In this document: piece by piece, positions 16,229-23,568 of the stretch
Numbering within the stretch: the first letter of the stretch is position 1
Layout: every line of letters starts with the position of its first letter
NCBI RefSeq assembly: GCF_005434965.1
Contig: NZ_SKCI01000003.1
Coordinates: forward strand, 124,001 to 188,000
Direction of reading: 5' to 3'
Source of the DNA: Marimonas lutisalis
Lineage (GTDB): Bacteria > Pseudomonadota > Alphaproteobacteria > Rhodobacterales > Rhodobacteraceae
Length of the DNA: 64,000 nucleotides
Position numbers and translations under genes: made by a program
The notes under the pieces: model-generated
What the model was told of the DNA's origin: nothing
The model's database searches: none
What the model saw: only the letters and a program-made list of their open reading frames with translations

Positions 16229-17598
16229 TGCGCAATCACCTGCTTCCGATCTGCCTGCTGCTGGTGGGCTGCATGCCCGGCGCCGCCCCCGACACCGCCA
16301 GCCGCGCGGCCCAGCCCGCGGCCATGTCCGCGCTGCCGCCGCTGAAAACATTCACCACGCCCACGCCGTCGCGCCCGCAGCGCTCGAACGCCGATATCGC
16401 CCGCGATTTCCTGGAACTGGCCTTCAACCTGGAATCGGGCCGCGAACTGCCGGTCTTCACCCGCTTCGAACAGCCGATCACCATCCGCGTCACCGGGCAG
16501 GCGCCGGCCACGCTGATGCCCGACCTGACCAAGCTGGTTTACCGCCTCAACACCGAGGCCGGCCTGCGCGTGTCTCTGACCACCTCGCCCGCGGCCAACA
16601 TCACCGTTCAGGCCGTCACCCGCGCCCAGATCCGCCGCAACCTGCCGCACGCGGCCTGTTTCGTGGTGCCCAATATCGACGACATCTCCGAATACCGCTC
16701 GGCGCGCCGCACGACCAAGGCCAACTGGGGCCTCCTGCGCAAGCGCGAGAAGATGGCCGTCTTCGTGCCCAATGATGCCTCGCCGCAGGAAGTGCGCGAT
16801 TGCCTGCACGAGGAACTGGCCCAGGCGATCGGCCCGCTGAACGATCTCTACCGCCTGCCGGATTCGGTGTTCAACGACGACAACGTGCATACCGTGCTCA
16901 CCGGCTTCGACATGCTGATCCTGCGCGCCTATTACGCGCCGGAACTGATGAACGGCATGACCCGCCGCCAGGTGGCGCAGCGCCTGCCGGGCATCCTCGC
17001 CCGTCTCAACCCCGCGGGCGAAATGGCCCAGGCCCAGCGCCCGGCCCCCACCCCGCGCAGCTGGATCAACGCGATCCAGACCGCGCTCGGCCCGGGCGCC
17101 GGCCATGGCGAACGCCGCGCCGCCGCGCGCCGCGCCGTGGGCATCGCCCAAAGCCTCGGCTGGCAGGATCATCGCCGCGCCTTCGCCCATTACGCCATGG
17201 GCCGGCTCACCGCCGCCTCCGACCCCGAGGCCGCCATGGGCCACTTCCAGGCCGCCGACCGCTTCTATGCCGCCTCCCCCGGGACCGCCCTGCACCGTGC
17301 CTACGTCGCCAGCCAGCTCGCGGCCCACGCGCTCAGCCAAGGCAACGGGAACGGCGCACTGGCCCTGGTCAACCGCTCGATCCCCGTCGCCGCGCAGCAT
17401 GAAAACGCAGCGCTCCTGTCCACGCTGATGCTCCTGCGCGCCGAAGCGCTCGAAATCACCGGTCGGGCCTCCGAGGCCGCCCATGTCCGGCTGGACAGTC
17501 TGGGCTGGGCACGTTACGGATTCGGCGCGGATTGGGCCGTGCGCGCGAAAATGCGCGAAATCACCGCGCTCAACCCGCTTAAAGGGAAACGCGGATAA
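16228..17598 (+). CDS. DUF2927 lipoprotein
   Basis: A 456-residue predicted lipoprotein: signal peptide with lipobox LVGC (cysteine about residue 13), a Pro/Ala linker, then a DUF2927 domain (about residues 45-250: RDFLELAFNLESGRELPVFTRFE, and CLHEELAQAIGPLNDLYRLPDSVFND, where HEE-x(2)-Q resembles a metalloprotease helix). The C-terminal 200 residues are helical and TPR-like (AMGRLTAASDPEAAMGHFQAADRFYAASP). The family is largely confined to Rhodobacterales and has no established function. The ATG at 16228 has GGGGAGGG upstream; the open frame extends to 16087 without a better start. Two small/regulatory genes follow on the same strand. Confidence 0.85.
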   Translation: MRNHLLPICLLLVGCMPGAAPDTASRAAQPAAMSALPPLKTFTTPTPSRPQRSNADIARDFLELAFNLESGRELPVFTRFEQPITIRVTGQAPATLMPDLTKLVYRLNTEAGLRVSLTTSPAANITVQAVTRAQIRRNLPHAACFVVPNIDDISEYRSARRTTKANWGLLRKREKMAVFVPNDASPQEVRDCLHEELAQAIGPLNDLYRLPDSVFNDDNVHTVLTGFDMLILRAYYAPELMNGMTRRQVAQRLPGILARLNPAGEMAQAQRPAPTPRSWINAIQTALGPGAGHGERRAAARRAVGIAQSLGWQDHRRAFAHYAMGRLTAASDPEAAMGHFQAADRFYAASPGTALHRAYVASQLAAHALSQGNGNGALALVNRSIPVAAQHENAALLSTLMLLRAEALEITGRASEAAHVRLDSLGWARYGFGADWAVRAKMREITALNPLKGKRG

Positions 17599-17611
17599 GC
17601 GGGCAAATCAC

Positions 17612-17782
17612 ATGATCGTCTGGATCGGGGCGCTTCTGGGGGTGGCATTCGGCATCTTCCAGGCCAGGAAACGCCAGGGCAAGGGGCTGGACTATGCCCA
17701 GTACGGGGCGGCCTATGGCATCGCCTTCGCCATCGTGGCGCTGATCATCAACATCGTGATCGTCCGCATGACGATGGGGTAG
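17612..17782 (+). CDS. Small two-helix membrane protein
   Basis: A 56-residue protein with two hydrophobic segments (MIVWIGALLGVAFGIFQARK and YGIAFAIVALIINIVIV) joined by a basic loop. Similar miniature proteins occur between DUF2927 and CoxE-like genes in other Rhodobacterales, where databases sometimes carry the misleading name apolipoprotein acyltransferase; it is far too small for that. It is 13 bases after the DUF2927 stop and four before the VWA gene, so likely part of one transcript. Confidence 0.65.
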   Translation: MIVWIGALLGVAFGIFQARKRQGKGLDYAQYGAAYGIAFAIVALIINIVIVRMTMG

Positions 17783-17786
17783 GCCC

Positions 17787-18971
17787 ATGTTCCTGCCCTT
17801 CTTCGAGAACCTGCGCAAACACGCGATCCCGGTCTCTTTGCGCGAATATCTGACCTTCCTCGAAGGCATGACCGCGGGCCTCGTCACCTATGACATCGAC
17901 GGGTTCTACTACTTGTCGCGCGCCGCGATGGTCAAAGACGAACGCAATCTCGACAAGTTCGACCGCGCCTTCGCCGCCACCTTCTCGGGCGTCGAGAACA
18001 TCTCGCTCTCCGATGTGTTAGAGGCGGTCGACATCCCCGGCGACTGGCTGGAAAAACTGGCCGAAAAGCATCTGTCGCAAGAGGAGATGAACGAGATCAA
18101 GTCGCTCGGCGGTTTCGACAAGCTGATGGAAACGCTGAAACAGCGGCTTGAGGAACAGAAAGACCGCCACCAGGGCGGCAACAAATGGATCGGCACGGCG
18201 GGCACCTCGCCCTTCGGCGCCTATGGCTACAACCCCGAAGGCGTGCGCATCGGCCAGAAGGAAAGCCGCCACCAGCGCGCGGTCAAGGTCTGGGACAAGC
18301 GCGAGTTCAAGAACCTCGACGGCGATGTCGAACTGGGCACGCGCAACATCAAGGTGGCGCTCAAGCGCCTCCGCCGCTGGGCGCGCGACGGCGCCGAGGA
18401 CGAGCTCGACCTCGACGGCACGATCCGCGCCACCGCCGAGCACGGATACCTCGACGTGAAAACCCGCCCCGAGCGGCGTAACGCCGTCAAGGTGCTCTTG
18501 TTTCTCGACGTCGGCGGCTCGATGGACCCGCATATCAAGGTGGTGGAAGAGCTCTTCTCGGCGGCCAAGACCGAGTTCAAGCACCTGGAATACTACTATT
18601 TCCACAACTGCCTTTACGAAGGCGTCTGGCGCGACAACCGCCGCCGCTGGGATGCGCAGACCCCCACCTGGGACGTGCTACATACCTACGGGCCCGACTA
18701 CAAGTGCATCTTCGTCGGCGATGCCAGCATGTCGCCTTACGAAATCGCCTACCCCGGCGGCGCGAACGAGCACTGGAACGCCGAGGCCGGCCAGGTCTGG
18801 CTGCAGCGCGCACGCGAGCAATGGCCCAACCACATGTGGATCAACCCGGTGCCGGAAAAATACTGGGGTTACACCCATTCGATCGGCATGATCCGCGAGA
18901 TCTTCGAGGATCGCATGGTGCCGATGACCCTCAAGGGCATCGAAGAGGGCATGAAAGAGCTGTCGCGCTGA
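17787..18971 (+). CDS. CoxE-like VWA-domain protein
   Basis: A 394-residue cytoplasmic protein of the CoxE/YehP-like VWA group. The N-terminal part (about 1-130) is helical (FFENLRKHAIPVSLREYLTFLEGM), and the VWA domain covers about 225-390 with a MIDAS-like core VLLFLDVGGSMDPHI: the canonical DxSxS is here D-V-G-G-S. Late segments are CIFVGDASMSPYEI and WINPVPEKYWGYTHSI. CoxE-type proteins usually work with a MoxR AAA ATPase in metal-centre or complex assembly; no MoxR gene is seen within the window. The altered MIDAS may weaken metal binding. Confidence 0.85.
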   Translation: MFLPFFENLRKHAIPVSLREYLTFLEGMTAGLVTYDIDGFYYLSRAAMVKDERNLDKFDRAFAATFSGVENISLSDVLEAVDIPGDWLEKLAEKHLSQEEMNEIKSLGGFDKLMETLKQRLEEQKDRHQGGNKWIGTAGTSPFGAYGYNPEGVRIGQKESRHQRAVKVWDKREFKNLDGDVELGTRNIKVALKRLRRWARDGAEDELDLDGTIRATAEHGYLDVKTRPERRNAVKVLLFLDVGGSMDPHIKVVEELFSAAKTEFKHLEYYYFHNCLYEGVWRDNRRRWDAQTPTWDVLHTYGPDYKCIFVGDASMSPYEIAYPGGANEHWNAEAGQVWLQRAREQWPNHMWINPVPEKYWGYTHSIGMIREIFEDRMVPMTLKGIEEGMKELSR

Positions 18972-19018
18972 CCCTGCCGTTGCCGAAATATGTGCTGACG
19001 CACGCAGGTTTGATGGAT

Positions 19019-19093
19019 GGGGGGCGTTGCCCCCCAGATCACAAAACCGCGGGTTTTGTGACCTCCCCCCAGGATATTTCCGGCAAGATGAAG
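19019..19093 (-). repeat. 75-nt modular intergenic repeat, copy A
   Basis: Read on the minus strand: a CTTCATCTTGCCGGAAATAT-type module, six G, a 10-bp stem (TCACAAAACC/GGTTTTGTGA) with 3-nt loop, then a 7-bp G/C hairpin (GGGGGGC/GCCCCCC). It matches copy B at 22908-22982 in total length and order. It lies between convergent genes and may serve as a terminator. Confidence 0.7.
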
Positions 19094-19142
19094 CAACGTG
19101 CGCCGCGTTAACAGGTTTTGGCACGCGATGCGGCGGAGTTTG

Positions 19143-19176
19143 CCCGGCAGCCGGATGTCAGCCGGGCGGTGCACGC
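19143..19176. repeat. 34-nt dispersed repeat, copy 1
   Basis: This segment starting CCCGGCAGCCGGATGTCAGC matches 49453-49486 at 30 of 34 positions. GTTAAC hexamers flank it at 19107-19112 and 19211-19216. The rest of 18972-19228 holds no gene that I can see. Confidence 0.55.
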
Positions 19177-19228
19177 AAATCACCCCCTGCTCGGATGCAC
19201 AGAAACCGGCGTTAACCCCACCGAACGG

Positions 19229-19966
19229 CTAGTTCTGGAAGAGACGCCCCGGACCCCAGCCGCGCGCATCGAGGCCCGCGAGTTTCAGCATGTGCCACAG
19301 GAACGCGAGGTTCGACGAAATCATCGGCACGCCGGTTTCCGCCTCGGCCTGCTCCAGGATGCCGAAGCAGCGCAGGTTCGTGCAACTGGCAAAGATCGCA
19401 TCGCAGGTCTTTGATTTTGCGATATCTTTTGCCGCCTGCAGGGTGTCGGATTCGGTGATGCGCGCCACCGTCCAGTCATTCTCCTGCAGGAACGAGTCGC
19501 GCGCCACAACCTCGATCCCATGCGCGGCCAGCGCCGCGATCAGCGGTGCATTGACCGTGTCGACATAGGGCGTGATCAGGGAAATCTTCCTTGCGTTCAA
19601 CGCCTTGAGTGCCTCGACCACCCCCGTCAGCGGGTTCGTCACCCTGGCTTCGGGTTGCGCCTTTCGCACCAGCGCCGCCACCCGCTCGGGTCCGATCACC
19701 GTGGCGCCCGAGGTACAGCCATAGCCCACAACGTCGAGCCCCGCGGGCAGCAGAGCGGCTGTCGCCGTCATGTGATTTTCCATTGTTGCCAATGACTTGG
19801 GCGTCACGTCCGGCTGCGCCGGAATGCGGCTGTGCAAGAGGCTGACCGGTCGGCCCGCGAGCAGGTTGCGCGCCTCGTTTTCAAGCGTTTCGTCGGTCGA
19901 CAGCACGATCAGGCCCAATCGCGCCTGCCCGCCAAACCCCTGATCCAACGCGTATTTCAGTGCCAT
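19229..19966 (-). CDS. Asp/Glu racemase-family protein (maleate isomerase/arylmalonate decarboxylase-like)
   Basis: A 245-residue enzyme of the Asp/Glu/hydantoin racemase superfamily. Two cysteines occupy the expected active-site positions: GYGCTSGATVIG (about residue 82) and FASCTNLRC (about residue 198), the arrangement of maleate cis-trans isomerases and related enzymes. The segment TPYVDTVNAPLI is also typical. The ATG at 19966 has GGAGGG six bases upstream; the frame is open beyond but reads as non-coding. It is divergent from the small membrane protein/DedA pair. Its likely substrates are small dicarboxylates; maleate isomerase is the closest-looking function, but the family is broad. 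Confidence 0.82.
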   Translation of the reverse strand: MALKYALDQGFGGQARLGLIVLSTDETLENEARNLLAGRPVSLLHSRIPAQPDVTPKSLATMENHMTATAALLPAGLDVVGYGCTSGATVIGPERVAALVRKAQPEARVTNPLTGVVEALKALNARKISLITPYVDTVNAPLIAALAAHGIEVVARDSFLQENDWTVARITESDTLQAAKDIAKSKTCDAIFASCTNLRCFGILEQAEAETGVPMISSNLAFLWHMLKLAGLDARGWGPGRLFQN

Positions 19967-20073
19967 GCCGTCCCTCCTGTCCGGCACCCTGGCGCAACTT
20001 TCGTCCCATGCCAAGAGAGCAGGCTTGCAGCGGCCCGCATTCGGCTGCACCATGCCCGGGAAAGGCCCGCCCA

Positions 20074-20409
20074 ATGTCAGCCATCCGCCATCTCTGGACC
20101 CACCACCGTCTTGTTTTCATTGCCTTTCTCGGGGCCTGCCTGGTGACGCTCGGCTTCCTGGTAAGGCTGACGGTTTTCACGCTCTACTGGGCCGATCCCA
20201 GCCATAGCGATCTCGCCCCCGAGCCGTGGATGACGCCGGGGTATATCGCCCATTCCTGGGGCCTGCCGCCCGAGGACCTGGCCCGTGCCCTGGGCGTTAC
20301 TCCCGGCAGCCGCCCCACCCTGCAGGAGATCGCCCGCGAGCGCGGCGTTCCCGTGGAAGCGATCATCAACGAAATCAAGGCCTTGCTGCCCGCGAGGCCC
20401 TCGGAATGA
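20074..20409 (+). CDS. Hypothetical single-span membrane protein
   Basis: A 111-residue protein with one membrane segment near the N-terminus (LVFIAFLGACLVTLGFLVRL). The cytoplasmic or periplasmic remainder includes MTPGYIAHSWGLPPEDLARALGV and LQEIARERGVPVEAIINEIKALL, which look like two short helix-turn-helix-like units found in conserved Rhodobacterales proteins next to DedA genes. It overlaps the DedA start by ATGA, so the two are co-translated and possibly interact. Function is unknown. The start is set at the ATG before SAIRHLW; no strong ribosome site is seen. Confidence 0.65.
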   Translation: MSAIRHLWTHHRLVFIAFLGACLVTLGFLVRLTVFTLYWADPSHSDLAPEPWMTPGYIAHSWGLPPEDLARALGVTPGSRPTLQEIARERGVPVEAIINEIKALLPARPSE

Positions 20410-21011
20410 ACGATTGGCTACTGCCTCTCCTGGTCAGTTACGGCCTGCCGCTGGTTTTTCTCGCCACCCTGCTCAGTTGCCTGGCCCTGCCCGTGCCCAG
20501 TTCGCTGGTCATGCTGACGGCCGGGGCATTTTCGGCCACCGGCGAACTGTCCTTGCTGCCCACTGTATTGGCCGCATTCACAGGCGCCGTGATTGGTGAC
20601 CAGATCGGCTATTTTATTGGCAGCACAGGACAATCCCGGCTGGCCACCTATATCGACGCTCATCCCAAACGGGCCGCCCTTCTCGCCCGCGCGGTCGGAT
20701 TCCTGCGCCGCCACGGCGGCCCCGGCGTGTTCTTCAGCCGCTGGCTGGTCAGCCCGCTGGGCCCCTACGTGAACTTCGCCGCAGGCGCCGCCGCCCTGCG
20801 CTGGCCCCGTTTCGCCCTCTGGGGCGCCAGTGGCGAGCTGGTCTGGGTCGCGCTCTATGTCGGGCTTGGATTCGCGTTCTCCGAAAACCTCGCAGCCGTC
20901 GCCGAGTTTGCCAGCGATATCAGCGGCATACTCGCCGGCCTGGCGGTCATGCTGGGCTCGGGCCTGTGGCTGCGTCATGCCCTGCACGAAACCCGCAAAC
21001 AGCAAGGATGA
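20406..21011 (+). CDS. DedA-family membrane protein
   Basis: A 201-residue inner-membrane protein of the DedA/SNARE-associated family, thought to flip phospholipids or undecaprenyl phosphate. Key features are the opening LPVPSSLVMLTAGAFSATGELSL, the acidic GAVIGDQIGYFIG, and the Arg-containing re-entrant segment FFSRWLVSPLGPYVNFAAG. The last hydrophobic helix is near residues 170-192. It starts inside the stop of the single-span protein (ATGA) and is followed five bases later by the P450 gene, so all three may be one transcript. Confidence 0.88.
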   Translation: MNDWLLPLLVSYGLPLVFLATLLSCLALPVPSSLVMLTAGAFSATGELSLLPTVLAAFTGAVIGDQIGYFIGSTGQSRLATYIDAHPKRAALLARAVGFLRRHGGPGVFFSRWLVSPLGPYVNFAAGAAALRWPRFALWGASGELVWVALYVGLGFAFSENLAAVAEFASDISGILAGLAVMLGSGLWLRHALHETRKQQG

Positions 21012-21016
21012 TCCCC

Positions 21017-22180
21017 ATGTCCAACGCCCCCGTCACCCATATCGATCCAGCGGCCTTTGCGGCCGATCCCTATCCGACGCTGGCCCGGATGCGGCGCGAT
21101 GCGCCAGTCACCTTCGTACCGGAACTGGGTGCGACGCTGTTCACCCGCCGCGATGAAATTTTCGAACAGGAAAAGCGTGTCGAGACCTTTTCGTCCTGGC
21201 AACCACAGGGCCTCATGACCCTCCTCATGGGCGAAAACATGATGCGCAAGGATGGCGAGGCCCATGCCCGTGAGCGCAAGATCCTCTTCCCCGCGCTCAG
21301 CCCCCGCACCGTGCGCGACGTCTGGACACCGCTCTTCCAGGCAAAGGCTTCAAACATTCTCAACGCGTTGAAACCGCGGGGAAAATGCGACCTGGTGCGC
21401 GACTATGCCATGCCCGTTTCGGCCGAGGCCCTGAAGCTCGTGACCGGCCTTACCAACATGGCGGCCGAGGAACTGGATCGCGTCAGCCAGGGCATGATCG
21501 ACGGCTGCGCCAATTACGCGGGCGATCCCGCGATCGAGGCCAATTGCCACGACTGCACCGGCTCGATCGACGCGCATATCACCGCGATGATGCCGCGGTT
21601 GCACGCCGATCCGAACATGTCCGCACTTTCGGTGCAGATGCAGGCCGGGCTGGACGAGGCCGCGACCCGCGCCAATATCAAGCTCATCATTTCCGGCGGC
21701 CAGAACGAACCGCGCGACGCCATCGCCGGCGCCGCCTGGGCGCTCATCACCCATCCCGACCAGCATGGCATGATCCGCGAGGGCCGCGCCACCTATGCGC
21801 AGGCGTTCGAGGAATATGCCCGCTGGATTTCTCCGATCGGCATGTCGCCGCGTCGCGTGGCACGCCCCGATACCGTCTGCGGCGTCGATTTCGTGCCCGA
21901 AGACCGCGTGTTCTTCATGTTCTCCTCGGCCGGCCATGACGAACAGCACTTTGAAAACCCGCATATTTTCGACATCACCCGCGACAATGGCCCGTCCATC
22001 CCCTTTGGCGCGGGTCCGCATTTTTGCGGCGGCGCCGCGGTGGCCCGCGCCCTGATTGCCGAGGTGGCACTGCCCATGCTCTTCGACACGCTCCCGGACC
22101 TGCGGATCGCGGGCGAGGTGCCTTTCACCGGCTGGGCCTTCCGCGGCCCCACCGCAATGCCCGTGGAATGGCAGGCCTAG
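21017..22180 (+). CDS. Cytochrome P450
   Basis: A 387-residue bacterial P450 with the heme-thiolate loop FGAGPHFCGG (axial C337), the K-helix ExxR as EYAR, followed by SPRRVARPD. The I-helix reads ISGGQNEPRDAIAG (G227-P232), so the usual acid-Thr pair is replaced by N230-E231-P232, which predicts atypical proton delivery or peroxide use. Soluble, no membrane anchor. AAGGA lies eight bases before the chosen ATG; another ATG three codons earlier is possible. No ferredoxin or ferredoxin reductase gene is adjacent, so the redox partner lies elsewhere. The substrate is not predictable. Confidence 0.92.
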   Translation: MSNAPVTHIDPAAFAADPYPTLARMRRDAPVTFVPELGATLFTRRDEIFEQEKRVETFSSWQPQGLMTLLMGENMMRKDGEAHARERKILFPALSPRTVRDVWTPLFQAKASNILNALKPRGKCDLVRDYAMPVSAEALKLVTGLTNMAAEELDRVSQGMIDGCANYAGDPAIEANCHDCTGSIDAHITAMMPRLHADPNMSALSVQMQAGLDEAATRANIKLIISGGQNEPRDAIAGAAWALITHPDQHGMIREGRATYAQAFEEYARWISPIGMSPRRVARPDTVCGVDFVPEDRVFFMFSSAGHDEQHFENPHIFDITRDNGPSIPFGAGPHFCGGAAVARALIAEVALPMLFDTLPDLRIAGEVPFTGWAFRGPTAMPVEWQA

Positions 22181-22219
22181 GCCCTTGCCCACCCGCGCGC
22201 CCTGCCCCATATCAGCCCC

Positions 22220-22900
22220 ATGCTGAAGTTCACGCCGATCTTTCTCGCCATTCTCTATGCCGTCGCGCTTTACCGCTTCTCGGCCTGGCGCACTGCACGC
22301 GAACTCGATGCGAAATCAACCGAACTGGCCGATCCCAGCCTCAAGCCGCTCTTCGACAAGATGGCCCGCGCGCTCGATCTGCCGCGCATCCGCGTGCACC
22401 TTTACGAAATCGCGCCCGTGAACGGCCTGGCCGCACCCGACGGGCGGATTTTCATCACCCGGGGCTTCTATGACAAGTATCGCGCCGGCGAGGTTACAGG
22501 CGACGAGCTTGCCTCGGTCATCGCGCATGAACTGGGCCATGTCGCCCTGGGCCATTCGCGCCGCCGGATGATCGATTTTTCCGGCCAGAACGCGCTGCGC
22601 ACGGCCCTTGCCATGGTGCTCTCGCGCCTGCTGCCCGGCATCGGCGTCTGGATCGCCAACATGCTCACTACGCTGCTGGCTGCGCGCCTGTCGCGCTCGG
22701 ACGAATACGAGGCCGATGAATACGCCGCTGCGCTTCTGACCAAGGCGGGCATCGGCACGGCGCCGCAGAAATCGCTCTTCGAGAAGCTGGAAAAGCTGAC
22801 CCAGACCAACATGGGCGCCGCCCCGGCCTGGCTTCTCTCGCATCCCAAGACGGGCGAGCGGATCAAGGCGATTGAGTCGCTCGAGGCGAAGTGGCGCTGA
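22220..22900 (+). CDS. M48-family metalloprotease
   Basis: A 226-residue membrane-associated zinc protease. HELGH (H103-H107) in SVIAHELGHVALGH gives two zinc ligands and the catalytic Glu; DEYEADEYAAALL supplies the third ligand. A hydrophobic segment at the N-terminus (FLAILYAVALYRFSAW) and another around residues 130-160 suggest membrane attachment. Shorter than HtpX but with the same core. Members remove damaged membrane or envelope proteins. It is 39 bases after the P450 stop on the same strand and may be in the same transcript. A 75-nt repeat follows seven bases after the stop. Confidence 0.88.
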   Translation: MLKFTPIFLAILYAVALYRFSAWRTARELDAKSTELADPSLKPLFDKMARALDLPRIRVHLYEIAPVNGLAAPDGRIFITRGFYDKYRAGEVTGDELASVIAHELGHVALGHSRRRMIDFSGQNALRTALAMVLSRLLPGIGVWIANMLTTLLAARLSRSDEYEADEYAAALLTKAGIGTAPQKSLFEKLEKLTQTNMGAAPAWLLSHPKTGERIKAIESLEAKWR

Positions 22901-22907
22901 TCCGCCC

Positions 22908-22982
22908 CTTCATCTGACCGAAAATACCTCGGGGGGATGGTGCAAAATGCCCTGGCATTTTGCACCTTGGGGGATGGCCCCC
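22908..22982 (+). repeat. 75-nt modular intergenic repeat, copy B
   Basis: A CTTCATCTGACCGAAAATAC module and six G are followed by a 13-bp stem (GGTGCAAAATGCC/GGCATTTTGCACC) with loop CT, then GGGGG-ATGG-CCCCC. Length and order equal copy A at 19019-19093, but the central stem sequence is different. It lies between convergent genes. Confidence 0.7.
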
Positions 22983-23016
22983 ACACCGGCCCCGCCACGC
23001 CGACAACGATCTGAGA

Positions 23017-23568
23017 TCAATCCAGGTTCTCTGCCACCGCCTTGCCCAGGCGCGGCAGCCGCGCCTTCTTCAGCAACCCGCGCGCGGTCCAGGCTTCGCC
23101 CGACAGGCGCCGCGCCTCGTTCAGCACGCGCTGCACCACCGCCTCCACACCCGCGCGGTCCGCCTGCCAGAAGCCCAGCAGGAAGGCATCCGGATCGGCC
23201 CGGCTCACGCCCTCCTCGGCCAGGATGCGGCGCGGGAAATCCCCGGCATTCGCCGTCACGATTACCTCTGCCCCCGCGGCGATCGCCGCGGCCAGAACAT
23301 GCACATCGGCGCGGTCCGGCAGCCACAGCCGCTCTTCCAGGGCCTCGGGCCAGTCCACCCGCGCCCCGGGCCATTTCGCACTCAGCATCGCCGCCTCGCC
23401 ACGCGCCTGCGCCTCGGCCTCGGGGCCCAGCTTGGCCGCCGCGCGCGCCCATTCCTCCAGAATGCGGTCCGACCACAACGGCATGTAAGCGCCGATTTGG
23501 GCCACGCCCAGCAGGACCTCGCGCATGACCGTCGGAAAGATCACGCAGCTATCCAGAACCGCCTTCAC
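23017..23568 (-). CDS. PIN-domain protein (RSP_2648-like)
   Basis: A 183-residue PIN-fold nuclease-like protein. Acidic residues that would bind metal are at AVLDSCVIF (N-terminal Asp), the central LPDRADVHVLAAAIAAGAEVIVTANAGDFP (two Asp plus the late GDF Asp). I use the GTG at 23568, which overlaps the stop of the upstream methyltransferase gene (GTGA), so translation is coupled. There is no antitoxin-like partner: the neighbour is an RNA methyltransferase, an arrangement conserved in Rhodobacterales. That argues for RNA processing instead of a toxin-antitoxin module, but this is inference. Confidence 0.78.
   Translation of the reverse strand: MKAVLDSCVIFPTVMREVLLGVAQIGAYMPLWSDRILEEWARAAAKLGPEAEAQARGEAAMLSAKWPGARVDWPEALEERLWLPDRADVHVLAAAIAAGAEVIVTANAGDFPRRILAEEGVSRADPDAFLLGFWQADRAGVEAVVQRVLNEARRLSGEAWTARGLLKKARLPRLGKAVAENLD

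Noticed and set aside
23017-23568. Toxin-antitoxin module involving the PIN protein
   Set aside because: No small antitoxin-like gene precedes or follows it; the neighbour is a full-length RNA methyltransferase.
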